Of a stretch of DNA of 64,000 nt, positions 19,868-32,487 are shown piece by piece. Position numbers and translations under genes: made by a program. The stretch comes from Novakomyces olei. Lineage: Eukaryota; Ascomycota; Novakomycetes; Novakomycetales; Novakomycetaceae. Each line of letters starts with the position of its first letter. The stretch's first letter is position 1. The stretch spans positions 62,001 to 126,000 of the forward strand of contig JADEYG010000015.1 in the NCBI GenBank assembly GCA_016906335.1, read 5' to 3'. Under the pieces are notes generated by a model that worked only from the letters and a program-made list of their open reading frames with translations, had not been told where the DNA came from and did not search any database.

Positions 19868-21955
19868 ATGGAGATCGATAAATCGCTGACAGAAACGCAA
19901 AACAGCGACGACGTTTTGCTTGCTTCTTTAGGGTACAAGCCAGAGCTCCGTCGTAATTTCTCTGTCTTGGAGACCTTTGGACTCGTTTTCAGTATTACGG
20001 GTCTTGTGCCCAGTATTGGTAGTGTGCTCTCATACTCGCTGCCCGCTGGTGCCGTCGGCCTGACATGGGGATGGCTGATTCCTTCTTTGTTCATTTTCTG
20101 CATTGGCGCAGCAATGGCAGAACTGGCCTCGGCCATGCCAACGTCTGGAGGTCTCTATTTCTGGTCTTTTCGTCTTTCTTCCCCAGCGTGGCGGAAAGTG
20201 ACGTGCTTTGTTGTGGGGTACTCGAATACTCTGGGTAAGAAGGAAATTAGGTTTTCGTTTGGTTTAGTCTACATTTGAATTAAAAGATTTTTTTTTAAAG
20301 ACTTTTTTCTTAAAAGAATTTTTTTTAAGAGGCTTTTTTCTGACAAGCTTCTTTATGGTATCGTTGCCGGTATATTTCATATTATCCATATTTCATTTAC
20401 CCTTCCGAATATACTGATTACAGGTATGATATCCGCCATTGCTTCCATCAATTATGGTGGCGCACAAATGCTATTGTCTTGCATCACCGTATCTCGTAAC
20501 GGCGACTATGCTCCTTCGCGAGGTGTAGTCTTTGGCGTCTATTGTGCTATTACCTTGTTGCATTGTATATTGGCTAGTATCGCTACGCGGCCAATGGCGC
20601 GATTACAGTCGTTTTTTATTTTTTTGAATATTGCATTCATCATTGCTCTCGTTGTAGCCCTGCCGGCAACCACACCGCGAGACCAGTTTAACTCTGGTGC
20701 ATTTATCTTTGGAGATATAGAAGCTGTTGAAAGCACTTGGTCAAAGGGGTTCACTTTTATTCTTGCATGGCTTGCACCGGTTTGGACTATTTGCTGCTTT
20801 GATGCGGCTGTACAGTATGCTGACGCCTATTTTAATACTATTTATTAAAATATATTATACTGTATAATTGGTTTTCTCTTATTTGATTTGATTTAATTCT
20901 TTATTATTTGCTTTCTCTACATATATTCTTCCTTTGTGCACGACTAAAATCTAGCGTTGCGGAGGAGGCAGAAAATGCCGCTAAAACTGTACCAAATGCG
21001 ATCGTCCTTACCTGCGCTAGCGCAGGCCTGCTTGGATTCCTGGTAAATTGCATTATAGCTTTGTGCATGCCTAGGGATATAGAGGCACTTTTGGATACGA
21101 ACCTTAGTCTTGGTCTCATTCAAATTTTCTATGACCGCTTTGGAAAAGCAGGTACACTCGCAGCTACTGCCATGATGTTTGTTATTCAATTTTTTATGGG
21201 TCTTTCTGTCATGGTTGCAAGCTCGCGACAACTATGGGCCTTTTCCAGGGATGGAGGACTGCCTTTCTCTAAATACATGAGGCCTCTAAGTATGTGTAAT
21301 GTCCTGTTTATTTCCTTATTAATAACTTGGTATTTATTTATTTATTTAAATATTTATTTATTATTATTTATTATTTATATTTAGTTTCATTCTTATCTCA
21401 TTGCTGCTGTATATCAGATCAAATCGATCATAATCTTTTATACTAATTCTAGATCTAAGCACTGGTACTCCGGTAAATACAGTATGGGCTTCCGGATTTT
21501 TGAGTGTACTTCTCGGGCTCTTGACCCTAATTAATGATGCAGCAGCAGAAGCAATCTTTTCCGTATCTGTGATTGGGCTTTATCCCGCGTATGGGCTGCC
21601 CATGATTTCTCGTCTTATCTGGGGAGATCAGTATTTCCGACGAGGCCAATGGCACCTCGGCCGGTTTTCCAAACCTGTACATTTTATCGCTGTAGTTTTC
21701 ATGATCTTTATCATTATTGTCTTTTGTTTCCCCTCTTACGGACCTGACCCAACCCCGGACGTCATGAATTATGCTTGTGTTGTTGAAGTGTTTGTTTTTG
21801 CTGGATGCCTCATTTATTATTATTTACCAAAGTACGGAGCACGGTATTGGTTCAATGGACCCATTTCTACGATTGAGTCTAGTGAGCCTATGGGGTTTGT
21901 TACTGCCTCCGAGTTTCTTGTGAATGCCAATGAAAAGGACATTGGAAAGATTTGA
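19868..21955 (+). CDS. APC-superfamily amino acid/choline-type permease, 4 exons
   Basis: Exons 19868-20234, 20424-20814, 20955-21289 and 21453-21955 give 531 aa. All introns (189, 140, 163 nt) fit in phase, with acceptors preceded by GACTAAA or TACTAAT. The protein is a plasma- or vacuole-membrane transporter of the fungal amino acid/choline (ACT) group: N-terminal LRRNFSVLETFGLVFSITGL; the MAELASAMPTSGGLYFW motif of helix 2-3; the conserved FDAAVHVAEEAENAAKTVP loop across an exon junction; the SSRQLWAFSRDGGLPFSKY motif; and about 12 hydrophobic helices. Likely substrates are an amino acid, GABA or choline; sequence alone does not decide. HGATAR words upstream fit nitrogen control. Confidence 0.92.
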
Positions 21956-22381
21956 TGTGAATAGATATGTTCATTGGCGAATTCGAAATAAATAAAAAAA
22001 TCAGGATTTGGGGAAATTATTACGTCTGCAATTGCCGTCATAGCTGCCAAATAATTAAACGTAGCCCGGTATGAATTAAAGCACAAGTGTTTGCTCAATA
22101 GTATTATAATGAGAGCAAAATTAAGTCTAATTGAGTATGGTTACAAAATTGATTTACAAGCACAAACGTTTGAGAAACGAGATTGGGGCAAATCAAGGGC
22201 AAAACTTCAACAGATCGACAGATAAGATTATTTGGAATAATTTGTGAATATAATTTCGTTTTTACCACTCGCGTCTCAAAGCCATAACCCTTTTGTTGCC
22301 AAAATGAATTTGCAAACCTAACGTTTAATCGCATTACTTTATAAAGTGCAGGAGGCGGCTTTGAAGGAAGCAGCAAACCAG
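21956..22381. other. Intergenic, convergent 3' flanks
   Basis: Between the permease and the p24 gene. Nothing recognised. Confidence 0.4.
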
Positions 22382-23259
22382 CTAGACAAGTTTTTGTTTC
22401 TTGAAAAAGCCCTATGCATGTTAACGCGATATTTTTTGCAGAAGTATGTAAAGACATATCTTACCTGTAAATGGCTCAACTGCCACGAGCAAGTTGCCAG
22501 TAAAACAGCCAGCTGAATAATAGTCCATTTGACCACTCGAGAATTCGTGCTCTCGCTCTGATCGCGAAACTCGGCCTCCCTTTCTCTTTGCGAGAGCTGC
22601 TCACGCCGGATATCTTGCAGTCGGCTATTAAGCTCGCGCACCGTTTTCACCAAATCTACAATCTTAGTACGCGCATCTTGAGCATTGTATGCTACCGTTC
22701 ACTTTTTCCGTTGCCCCAGAATCCAAAGGTAGGGATTCACCAATGGCGATATCCAGGAAAAGTTTTACACGACTCGTTGAAAGCCAACCATTTTTCCGAC
22801 TAGATGAAAAGCATAAAGTATGCTCTCCGGACTCGGCCGCAGTGAACATAAATCGACCGGCGGAACGCGTGCGCTGGTTCACAACACGATGGTTTCTGTC
22901 GAATTTTTCCTATAACTGATTTAGAAAAGGACCATGGTAAAGACGAATAGCGAGGAGGAAAAGTTGGAAACAATTCAAAAAAAAAAAAATAGAATAAAAT
23001 AAAAAATAAAAAATAAAAATCCTTGAAAATAAACATCACCGAGACAATTTACCTCTACCGTAATCTTGACTTCAAGATCGGGATCCGGTTTCCACGCGTC
23101 ATTATCCAATACTTGCGTGGAAAACTCTCCCGAAACAACAGTATCACGTGGCAAAACCTCAACAAAACACTTTGGCGAGTCTCCTTCAAGGAAAAAATAG
23201 AGAGCCTGCACACGCGATTGTATTAAAAAGAGACACAGCAAAACCACTAAAGATCTCAT
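22382..23259 (-). CDS. p24/emp24 family cargo receptor, 4 exons
   Basis: Exons 23259-23053, 22909-22703, 22662-22465 and 22411-22382, all phase 0, give 213 aa. p24 proteins cycle in COPII/COPI vesicles between ER and Golgi. Visible: a signal peptide ([19 protein letters not shown]); a GOLD domain with the Cys pair in SPKCFVEV and HTLCFSS; a coiled coil, [20 protein letters not shown]; the [16 protein letters not shown] segment; one TM helix; and a cytosolic tail GFFKKQKLV with the FF and dilysine signals. The closest resemblance is to the Erp1-like subgroup. The second intron is only 40 nt (GTGAAC to TACTAAG). A 19-nt alternative (22683-22701) also keeps frame, but 40 nt fits family length better. 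The last exon has nine sense codons. Confidence 0.9.
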
Positions 23260-23664
23260 CTTGCGAGCCGCTGATTGTATCGTGTTCGTGCGAGAATAAG
23301 GTCATTTACGCAGCAAATTAATAGCAATGCTATTATTATATATAGAGGTGCGTTAGTACGAGCACAAGGGAAAACAATATTGCAATATTATTTATATACT
23401 ACTTTTATATCCGTATTCTATTAAATTAATAAAATTAATTGCCTGCTGGTCGGATATGGCCAATATATGGTGGAGGAAGCCAAGAGTCGTGCCGCACGTG
23501 GCTCACGGACAGTGTAAATCTACGATTCAGTCTACTCTGCTAAAATCAATATTGAAACGATGCCCATTTAAAACATTTTGTAAATCCATAAATACCGAGC
23601 TCATAACCATACTAAGCAGCCTTGTACCCCACAAGACTAATAAAAAAGGGCCCCAAAAATGGAT
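23260..23664. other. Intergenic, p24 promoter
   Basis: 405 bp of AT-rich spacer between two minus-strand genes. Nothing specific seen. Confidence 0.4.
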
Positions 23665-24105
23665 TTATGTCGCACGGCACTTGTGATAGAACGCTATAGA
23701 GTCAGAAGAAACCTTGAGTATGCGACCGTCACAAAACTTACGCAGTCCACAGCCGAGGCCGATAAGAATATACAATAGGAATAAGCACACGAGTGTGAAT
23801 AAAATCATCATTCGTATATTTTTCCACCACATACGTCTCCGTAACGCTGTAGACCGTTTTCGAAATTGGAAAGCCGTTTGATTCATGTTGTCCGTTTTGT
23901 CAACGAGCAGGTGTATACGCTCCCCGCGATCCAGCACTCGCTCGATATTCTGAACCATATCTAACAAGCGATTAATGCCTGCTTTGTTCATTCACTACCT
24001 ACCGTCTTTGACAGAATCAATCTCGCGCCGTACTTGTCCCGCCTTCGATCCGGAGGCAGCCGCGCCACGTGGAGACGACGGGCCGGCGGGATCTTCTTCG
24101 CTCAT
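23665..24105 (-). CDS. SNC1: Synaptobrevin (R-SNARE), 3 exons
   Basis: Exons 24105-24003, 23960-23742 and 23693-23665 give 116 aa, the size of VAMP/Snc proteins. v-SNAREs drive fusion of vesicles with the plasma membrane or endosomes. The SNARE motif reads EIDSVKDDMVQNIERVLDRG, then ERIHLLVDKTDNMN, with the zero-layer Arg in VLDRGER; it is followed by RRRMWWKN, a TM helix and a short lumenal tail GCGLPFYHKCRAT. Introns are 42 and 48 nt. For the first, an earlier AG would give a 24-nt intron and insert six residues into the SNARE heptads, so the later acceptor (CGCTTGTTAG) was preferred. The TALRRRMWWKN segment also recalls vacuolar Nyv1-type SNAREs, but there is no longin domain. Confidence 0.9.
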
Positions 24106-24935
24106 TTTTGTCTGTGGTGGAGTATCGGCACGCGGTATTAGTGACTCGGGGCCAATGTGATTTGATCGATATTTATCGGCTATACAGCGTTTTATGATTT
24201 AAATTAAACTATCGATAGAAGGTAAATGTAATTAGTATTAGACCGATCCTCTGTATATTTCGTTGATATTATACACTTTGTTTCTCTTGATATGAAGCCT
24301 ATACAATGATTAATATAATATTCAATATAATATTCAGTATTCAATTTTACAATATTCAATAAAATAGTATTTATTTATAATATTCTATCAGGCTGTGGGC
24401 AAAGCTCCATTTGCTTTCTAATAATTTGTTTTTAATTCGGGTATCTACGGGCATGCTTCGCTTTAGTATTGGTATGCTGGCGGTTGGACTTCGCAACTGA
24501 GTCTGGCCATATACAATTTTGGGCACTCCTCGCATTAAGTATTGGACAATTAACAATATCCAATGAAGGAGGCAAAGCCAAGACCATTTAAAGTAGAAAC
24601 GTAGACCCCAGCATGTGGAAAAGAAAGATAGCCAGAAGCGTCGATAATGAAGGCTTTTACCAGATCTGCCATGGTCTAGGATTTGAAATTAAACTGGTAC
24701 CTATATTGAATTAAGACACTAAAGATTCAGGATAGAAACAATTTTGGCAAAATACTTTCTTCGAGATAGGAATGAAATAAAGTTTAGCAAGGGGAAATGG
24801 ACACATTGGCGGAATGCTGAAAAAGAAATGGAAACTGAGCTTAATCTTATGGAAACTAATGAATATATAAATAAAAAACAAACGAGAAAGAAATTGTCCG
24901 CAAAGAAGATTGATAAATCCAATAGAGAACAAGAC
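24106..24935. other. Intergenic with a possible short coding piece
   Basis: Between the synaptobrevin and septin genes. On the minus strand a frame at about 24680-24371 looks membrane-like (KWSWLCLLHWILLIVQYLMR) and ends WSFAHSLIEYYK at a TAA. Its only nearby upstream ATG (24672) is in another frame, and no convincing splice joins them. It may be part of a small unrecognised gene; I could not build it. Confidence 0.25.
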
Positions 24936-26875
<1,940 letters not shown>

Positions 26876-27428
26876 GGTGTCTAGCCCCAAACTCTGCGAG
26901 CCGGAGACGAATATTTTCGCGTTTACACGCGTAGGGTGCTGGCTGCTAGTGCAATCTCGGCTCACGCCTGACAATGGCAGAGTATAAAGCGGCCTGAAAC
27001 TCGGCAACACGAGACTGTTACGGTCGCGGTCTATATTCCTGCGAATACCCTTTTCCCTTTTTATTATAAATTTCACAGTGAGGCGCGTCCCATACGCATA
27101 ATATTCGTACTATACACGATACCGACTACTGTCCAAAAGTTTGTGCTCAAATGGCCGCGCGCTACTTTTAAGCAACGCACTGTGCCACCGTGCTTATATA
27201 TGAACACAGTATTGCCTATGTTTTAAAGTAATCTCGACGTATTAATTAATAATTAGAATAATTGAATAATTGAATAATTAGAATAATTAGAATAATTGAA
27301 TAATTGAATAATTGAATAATTATAATAATTAGAATAATTAGAATAATTAGAATAATTAGAATAATTAGAATAATTAGAATAATTGAATAATTGAATAATT
27401 AGAATAATTAGAATAATAATAATAATTA

Positions 27429-27462
<34 letters not shown>

Positions 27463-27690
27463 TGGTTGAATAATATAATTCAGAATAATTAGCCGAATAA
27501 TCATTGATTGAAATATTCACCAAATTCAACGGTTAATTGAATCATTCTAGTTGATTATTAGAAGATTAATGATAAATTTAATTCCAACTATAATTCAATA
27601 TATTACAAATTAAACATATTGATATTGAATCAACCTTTTCAACAAATAATAAAAGAACAGCAAGAAAGGCAGAGAGATGTAAGACTGATC
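26876..27690. promoter_or_regulatory. Divergent septin/VAC1 spacer with AT minisatellite
   Basis: A head-to-head promoter region of 815 bp. The middle (about 27240-27500) is an array of AATAATTAG and AATAATTGA nonamers with an (AAT)n run near 27430-27462. No gene; the poly-Ile open frame on the minus strand there is just the repeat translated. Confidence 0.6.
27240..27500. repeat. AT-rich nonamer array (AATAATTRG type) and (AAT)n
   Basis: More than 20 imperfect copies of AATAATTAG or AATAATTGA, with an embedded AAT trinucleotide run. Because AATAATT is partly self-complementary the tract can fold on itself. Confidence 0.9.
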
Positions 27691-29466
27691 ATGCCAGATT
27701 CGCCGCAGTATGCGCCCGCGCACACTCCTCCGCCAGCTTCGGCTTCGGCTTCGGCGTCGGCTTCAACTTCTACTTCAGCTTCAGCTTCAGCATCGGCTTT
27801 TGCAGAAAAGATCTGCTGCCCAGTGTGTGGAGAGGATATGGTCGCTCTGGGCCAGTTGAACCAGCACCTTGACGACGCACACGGCGACGAGCTGCGCGCT
27901 GACCCCGTCCGCAGCCGCAGCGTGCAGGTTTGGTTTGCGCGGCAGTTTGTGCCGGCTCTTCAGCAGCCGGGCCGAGCGATCTTGTCGCACTTGGGCTATG
28001 AGCCCTTCCAGCGCAATGCGGACAGTGTCGACGATGGATCTACACGCGTCGGAATCGACGCGGCCAAAGTCACAGACACACGCGTTACGCAATCTCATTG
28101 GCAGTCTAACGCGTCGTGTCCGCTCTGTGGAAATGGACACGGGGCCCGTGTCAATTGCCGACACTGTGGCCGTATGTTTTGCGAGCGGCACACGCTCTAC
28201 CAGATGCGGCTCTCCGCTCTCGCCCAGCACGATCCGGCCGAGGGGGTTTGGTGCCGCGTGTGTGCGACGTGTTACGCGTCGCGTGACGGGTACGCGAGTG
28301 ACGCTAATGCTTCACGTGACTTGACTGGCGAGTTTACGCGTCTGCGTAAGCCGTTCGCAGAGACGCGTGCTTTAACGCGTCAGCGGATGGAGGGACGGGT
28401 ATCGCGGCTGCTGCTCCTCCGCAGCCAATCACATGCGGAAGCGGAAGCGGATGCTCGGCACTCGGACCAGCAGGTTGTTGCTTGGCAGCCGGACAGTAGC
28501 GCTACAAAGTGTGCAGTCTGTGGATTAGGGTTTGGCGTTTTTGGCCGCAAACACCACTGCCGCGTTTGCGGACGCGTCGTTTGTGGACGCGCATGTTTAC
28601 GGAACGTGGCGCTACGCGTTTGCCAGAATAACGAGGATAAAGGCGATGCTAAACCATTAAATACCAAGGCTTTAAATACCAAGGCATTGAATACCCGTGC
28701 CGGTAAGGCGTTAGGCCCTAGAGTTTCTGGTGGGGGTCTTTTCGGTGGGGGCCAGTCCGGTGGGGGCCAGTCGGGATTGCCTGTGCGCGCCTCACAGAGT
28801 CTGGGCGAAACTTGGATTCCAATGTGCCGTGACTGCTGTCATATACTGTTTGGGGCTGACGAGTTGGAGGCCGCTTCTGCCGTACCGCCTGTGTACCTGG
28901 AACAGTATGCAAAATTGAAAAAAATACACGATGAGATTTCGCAAATTGTCCCAGACTTTGAAGCAATGATAATAGATCTCCGCACAAAACAAAAATCGGC
29001 AATTGATGCGGCTGATATTACACAGGCACGTAAAATGAGAGAACGAGTGCTCGATTCTTTTTCCCAGTTTGATGCCTGTTTAAAGCAGTTTTCTCGACTG
29101 GATTTGCAAGGTCGGGATTTGCAAAGGCTATGCCGGACGATTGTGGCATGGGGGAAATCCTTTCTACAACGTAATATGCTCCCCTTACAGACACTGCCAC
29201 AAGCATTAAAAGGCGGGGATAGCCGTGCACACGAAGAGCAAAAGGCAGCACGGGCAGAATTGGAAGCGCAGAGGATGCGAGACCGTGATGAAATAGAGTT
29301 GAGAGAGAGGATTATCGTACTTGAAGAACAGTCTTACTTGGTCGAGGAGATGATCCGCCAGGCTGATCGGCGGAGAAAGTACGAGGATGCAAAGTCTCTG
29401 CGAGAAAGTTTAGTGCCCTTGAAAAGGGAGATTGAAGAGTTGAATACTGCGTTTGAAAAGCTGTGA
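27691..29466 (+). CDS. VAC1: Vac1/Pep7-like FYVE protein (Rabenosyn-5 type)
   Basis: One exon; ATG at 27691 gives 591 aa (the frame upstream has only a TTG). Pep7/Vac1 tethers Golgi-to-endosome vesicles, binding PI3P, Rab5 and the SNARE machinery. Visible in order: a Ser/Ala run; a C2H2 finger CPVCGEDMVALGQLNQHLDD; a linker with FVPALQQPGRAI; FYVE-like finger 1, CPLCGNGHGARVNCRHCGRM (about 139-196); and FYVE 2 with CAVCGLGFGVFGRKHHCRVC (about 271 on), which has the RKHHCR phosphoinositide motif. FYVE 2 holds a Gly/Ser/Lys insert (KALNTKALNTR, GGQSGGGQSG) before its last Cys pair. A C-terminal coiled coil (about 540-591) follows. GC content and codon use are higher than in the flanks. Confidence 0.92.
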   Translation: MPDSPQYAPAHTPPPASASASASASTSTSASASASAFAEKICCPVCGEDMVALGQLNQHLDDAHGDELRADPVRSRSVQVWFARQFVPALQQPGRAILSHLGYEPFQRNADSVDDGSTRVGIDAAKVTDTRVTQSHWQSNASCPLCGNGHGARVNCRHCGRMFCERHTLYQMRLSALAQHDPAEGVWCRVCATCYASRDGYASDANASRDLTGEFTRLRKPFAETRALTRQRMEGRVSRLLLLRSQSHAEAEADARHSDQQVVAWQPDSSATKCAVCGLGFGVFGRKHHCRVCGRVVCGRACLRNVALRVCQNNEDKGDAKPLNTKALNTKALNTRAGKALGPRVSGGGLFGGGQSGGGQSGLPVRASQSLGETWIPMCRDCCHILFGADELEAASAVPPVYLEQYAKLKKIHDEISQIVPDFEAMIIDLRTKQKSAIDAADITQARKMRERVLDSFSQFDACLKQFSRLDLQGRDLQRLCRTIVAWGKSFLQRNMLPLQTLPQALKGGDSRAHEEQKAARAELEAQRMRDRDEIELRERIIVLEEQSYLVEEMIRQADRRRKYEDAKSLRESLVPLKREIEELNTAFEKL

Positions 29467-29825
29467 TTAGGCTATCGTAGGATTTGTATAGATTATGAAT
29501 AAAGTTTTAGATATTGGTTCAAGACTAGCCTTGTCCTAGATTTAGTATATTGACAAGATTAACAGGGATAGTTGATCAGTTCAAAATACATGCCGTACTT
29601 TATTTTTTGTCCCTATGGCTTTTTACCTTTACGAGACTAACGGTCTATTCTTTATTTCACGTAGTATATTTATACAGCTTTCCATATATTTCAAACTGGA
29701 CTTATATATCCAAACCAAAGTGTTGTCAACTGCCACTTGTATCACGCACTAATCACGACTTTTCGTCCCCAGCTTATTGGCCTCTTGAAAAAAATAAAAA
29801 CATAAAATACTAATCCATTGCGGTA
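29467..29825. other. Convergent 3' flanks
   Basis: Spacer between VAC1 and the Git1-like gene; AT-rich, nothing recognised. Confidence 0.4.
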
Positions 29826-31600
29826 TTACGCTTCAGCTTTTTCGGAACTGCTGTGTGATCGATTGGGAGCAACAGAAATGTCCAATCTGCTCTTTTCCTT
29901 TTCGGAGGAAACACCGAAAATTTCGTTTGTCTTATATCCCTTCTCGATCAAAAATTCACGGAAATGTTGGTTCTCCGCTTCAATACAGTCTTGATTCAGG
30001 ACGGGCACAAAAAAGACGGCCAAAACGATGGAAAGGCAATTAAGCCCAGCAGAAATGTAAAAAATACAGTTGACCTTGTCTCCCGAGGTCAAATTTTGAT
30101 AGGCATAAATGCCGCAAAAAGCCCCGACCCTGCCAAAAGCAGCAGCAATGCCGTAGAAGATACCACGGAACCCGGAAGGAGTTGATTTGCTGGCAATAAG
30201 TCCCATACAATTGCCCACAAATTCACCAAAAGCCAGATAAAACCCGTAAACTACACAAAACCCGGCAATGTTGTTGGAGAGATTCGAATAGAATCCGCCC
30301 ATAAAGAACCCAAAAATAGCTTGGATAGCCAGGCCCAGGACCAAAGTATATCGGGGCCCAATATAATCCACAAGAAAGGCACCTACAATTGTGCCCGGGA
30401 TATAAAAGGCATTTATCAGTACGCTCCAACCAAAGGAAATTGTCAGTGATGTGTCGTCACCAATAATGCTATCGACAATAGTAGAACTGTAGATAGAGCC
30501 TCCGTAAGCTGCCAAGTCATAGATGGCCCATATAAGGCTAATAGAAGCGAGTCTGACTCCGTATTTGCGTAAGATCAAAAGAACAGGAGTATTGCGTATA
30601 CTCATCGCATTCTTGCGATATTCTTTTGGCTCGTGGATGCGGGTACGGAAAAAGAAGAGAATAAGGGGAACAATAACGCCAAACCCCAGAGTCAGACGCC
30701 ATACAATGCGCAGGTGGCGAGGTGAAAAAATGGCTGTTAAAATGTAGGGGACAAGAGCACCTCCAACGAATCCGAAATCGATTGCTGTATTAGTTACAAG
30801 CACAAAAAGACCGTGACGACGGCCTTGACGTGTCTCGCTCGTTGCTTCTGACGCCGCAGAAGAACCGGTGGGATACTCGGCCCCAATACCAATACCTTTT
30901 TGTTAGGAAATGAAAACCAAATGAATAATTGAATTAATTAAAATAGATTTAATGAACATAGAAAGAGTACAAACATCAAACTTACCAACACACAACCGCC
31001 AAACGGTGAGGGCAGTAATCATGCCGTGCACGCTCGTGCCATACGAGCCAGCACAGAGAGCCGTAAAAACAATAAGAATGCCATTAGCAAGGAGCATTCC
31101 CATTTTGCGACCGAGACCATAGTCGGAAAGGACACCAAAGGAAAGCGTTCCCACAATAGTACCAACAAAGGCCATTGCAGATACATTAGCAAGAGCCTGG
31201 TTGCCCGCAGTTTCCTCGGGGTAAAGTGTGCGGATCATAGTGATAACAGTTCCAATGGAAGACGCGACATACCTAAAAGTCAGTTTGGAATAAACTAGAA
31301 AAAGGAAAAAGGATAAAAAGGCAAAAAAGGGAAAAAGGAAAAAAGAAAAAAAGGAAAAAAGGAAAAAAGAAAAAAAGGAAAAAAGAAAAAAAGGAAGGGA
31401 AAAAAAAAGAAGAAAAAAGGAAAAAGAAAAAAGCCATACCCATCGCTAAAAAGCGCGACACCGCACACGATTACGGTCCATATACGCTTTGCCTCTGACC
31501 TTGTATCGACCTCCGGCTCTTCGGCTTCAGAGGCATTGCGGTCAATTACATTTTCTCCGTCGAGAGCGTCGCCTCTTGTCTCCAAGACGGGTGCGCCCAT
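29826..31600 (-). CDS. GIT1: Git1-like MFS glycerophosphodiester/phosphate transporter, 3 exons
   Basis: Exons 31600-31440, 31272-30986 and 30895-29826 give 505 aa in phase, with introns of 167 and 90 nt. MFS fold with 12 predicted helices. Family marks: GVALFSDGYVASSIGTVITM, the A-loop LSDYGLGRKMGM, IGIGAEYPTGSSAASE at the second splice, NTAIDFGFVGGALVPYIL, and IWAIYDLAAYGGSIYSSTI. In yeast, Git1 imports glycerophosphoinositol and glycerophosphocholine and is induced when phosphate or inositol is low. The close Pho84-type phosphate carriers are an alternative, but the FSDGY and IGAEYPTG details favour Git1. Intron 1 is an almost pure pyrimidine tract on the coding strand. A duplicated CACGTG box sits about 130-155 bp upstream, fitting PHO-type control. 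Confidence 0.88.
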
Positions 31601-31717
31601 TGCAAAGTTTGCGATAGATATTCTTCCGTGGCGATTTTTTGTGAATTTATATTCGCAGCAAAATAGCGATATAAAACGTGGACAATTGCGCGGGCCGATG
31701 GCGTTGTCCTACTCGCG

Positions 31718-31763
31718 AGACGCTTGAGCACGTGTCTGCAAGACGCTTGAGCACGTGTCTGCA
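31718..31763. promoter_or_regulatory. Tandem 23-bp duplication carrying CACGTG
   Basis: AGACGCTTGAGCACGTGTCT plus GCA occurs twice, exactly and head to tail (31718-31740, 31741-31763). Each copy has the palindrome CACGTG, the core site of Pho4/Cbf1-type bHLH factors. The element sits 118-163 bp before the Git1-like start codon. Confidence 0.6.
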
Positions 31764-32371
31764 AAAGCGACTATTACTACGTTTGCCGCCTTTAATGTTA
31801 AATATATAGTGTTGAGCGAGTATAGTGTGGAGTGTACAATTACAAAAGGGAGGAGAAAGTGGTACAAATTAAGCGACGGAAATTATCCATGTGCTCGTTT
31901 TGATTGGCCGATAAAAAATGGTTGCTTAAATTTGTTGCGTCACGGCGGCGGACGATAAGTGATAGCGATTGATAAGTGCGCGTGTGCCGAATAATGGAAG
32001 ATTACTTTTGCAGTAGGTCACTCGTCCTTTTCACTTGTTATCGGAACTTTAACATGTTATCGGAAACGCGCTGCCTTGTACACTTGCCCGCTCCAACTGC
32101 CGACGATAAGACACGCAGGTTTGGTGGGTTCAACGTTTAATTTGCCTACGTCATGGCTGTTATCTCGCCGTAAGTGTTTATCTGCCTGCCTCACGGCCAG
32201 TGTTGTCGGTGCGCCTGCGCTGTAGAGGTATTGTAATATATTTTACGTATATAAAAGTCTAATCTACGTCTTGCCAAGTCTAAGTTTTGCGCAAAGCGTG
32301 TTAGAGATAGCAGCCGCTTTTTGTATTATCTTTCTCAGTGTGCGACGTTATACATGTAATGCGCATAGGCA

Positions 32372-32487
32372 GAAAGTATTAATACCTATGTAGTACGTGT
32401 ATCTACGTACTACATATACCTATGCAGTTACCTATGCAGTACGTATACCTACGCAGTACGTATACCTACGTAGTGGTATACTACGTA
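32372..32487. repeat. TACCTATGCAGTACGTA-type short tandem repeat
   Basis: About six imperfect 15-17 bp units with core TACCTA(T/C)G(C/T)AGTACGTA. TACGTA and the array ends are self-complementary, so the block can form hairpins. Function unknown. Confidence 0.8.

Noticed and set aside
22690-22700. Frameshift in the p24 gene
   Set aside because: A short GT-AG intron restores the frame and family length, so no mutation needs to be assumed.
23978-24002. 24-nt intron in the synaptobrevin gene
   Set aside because: Frame-compatible, but it would insert six residues into the SNARE heptads; the 42-nt intron restores family spacing.
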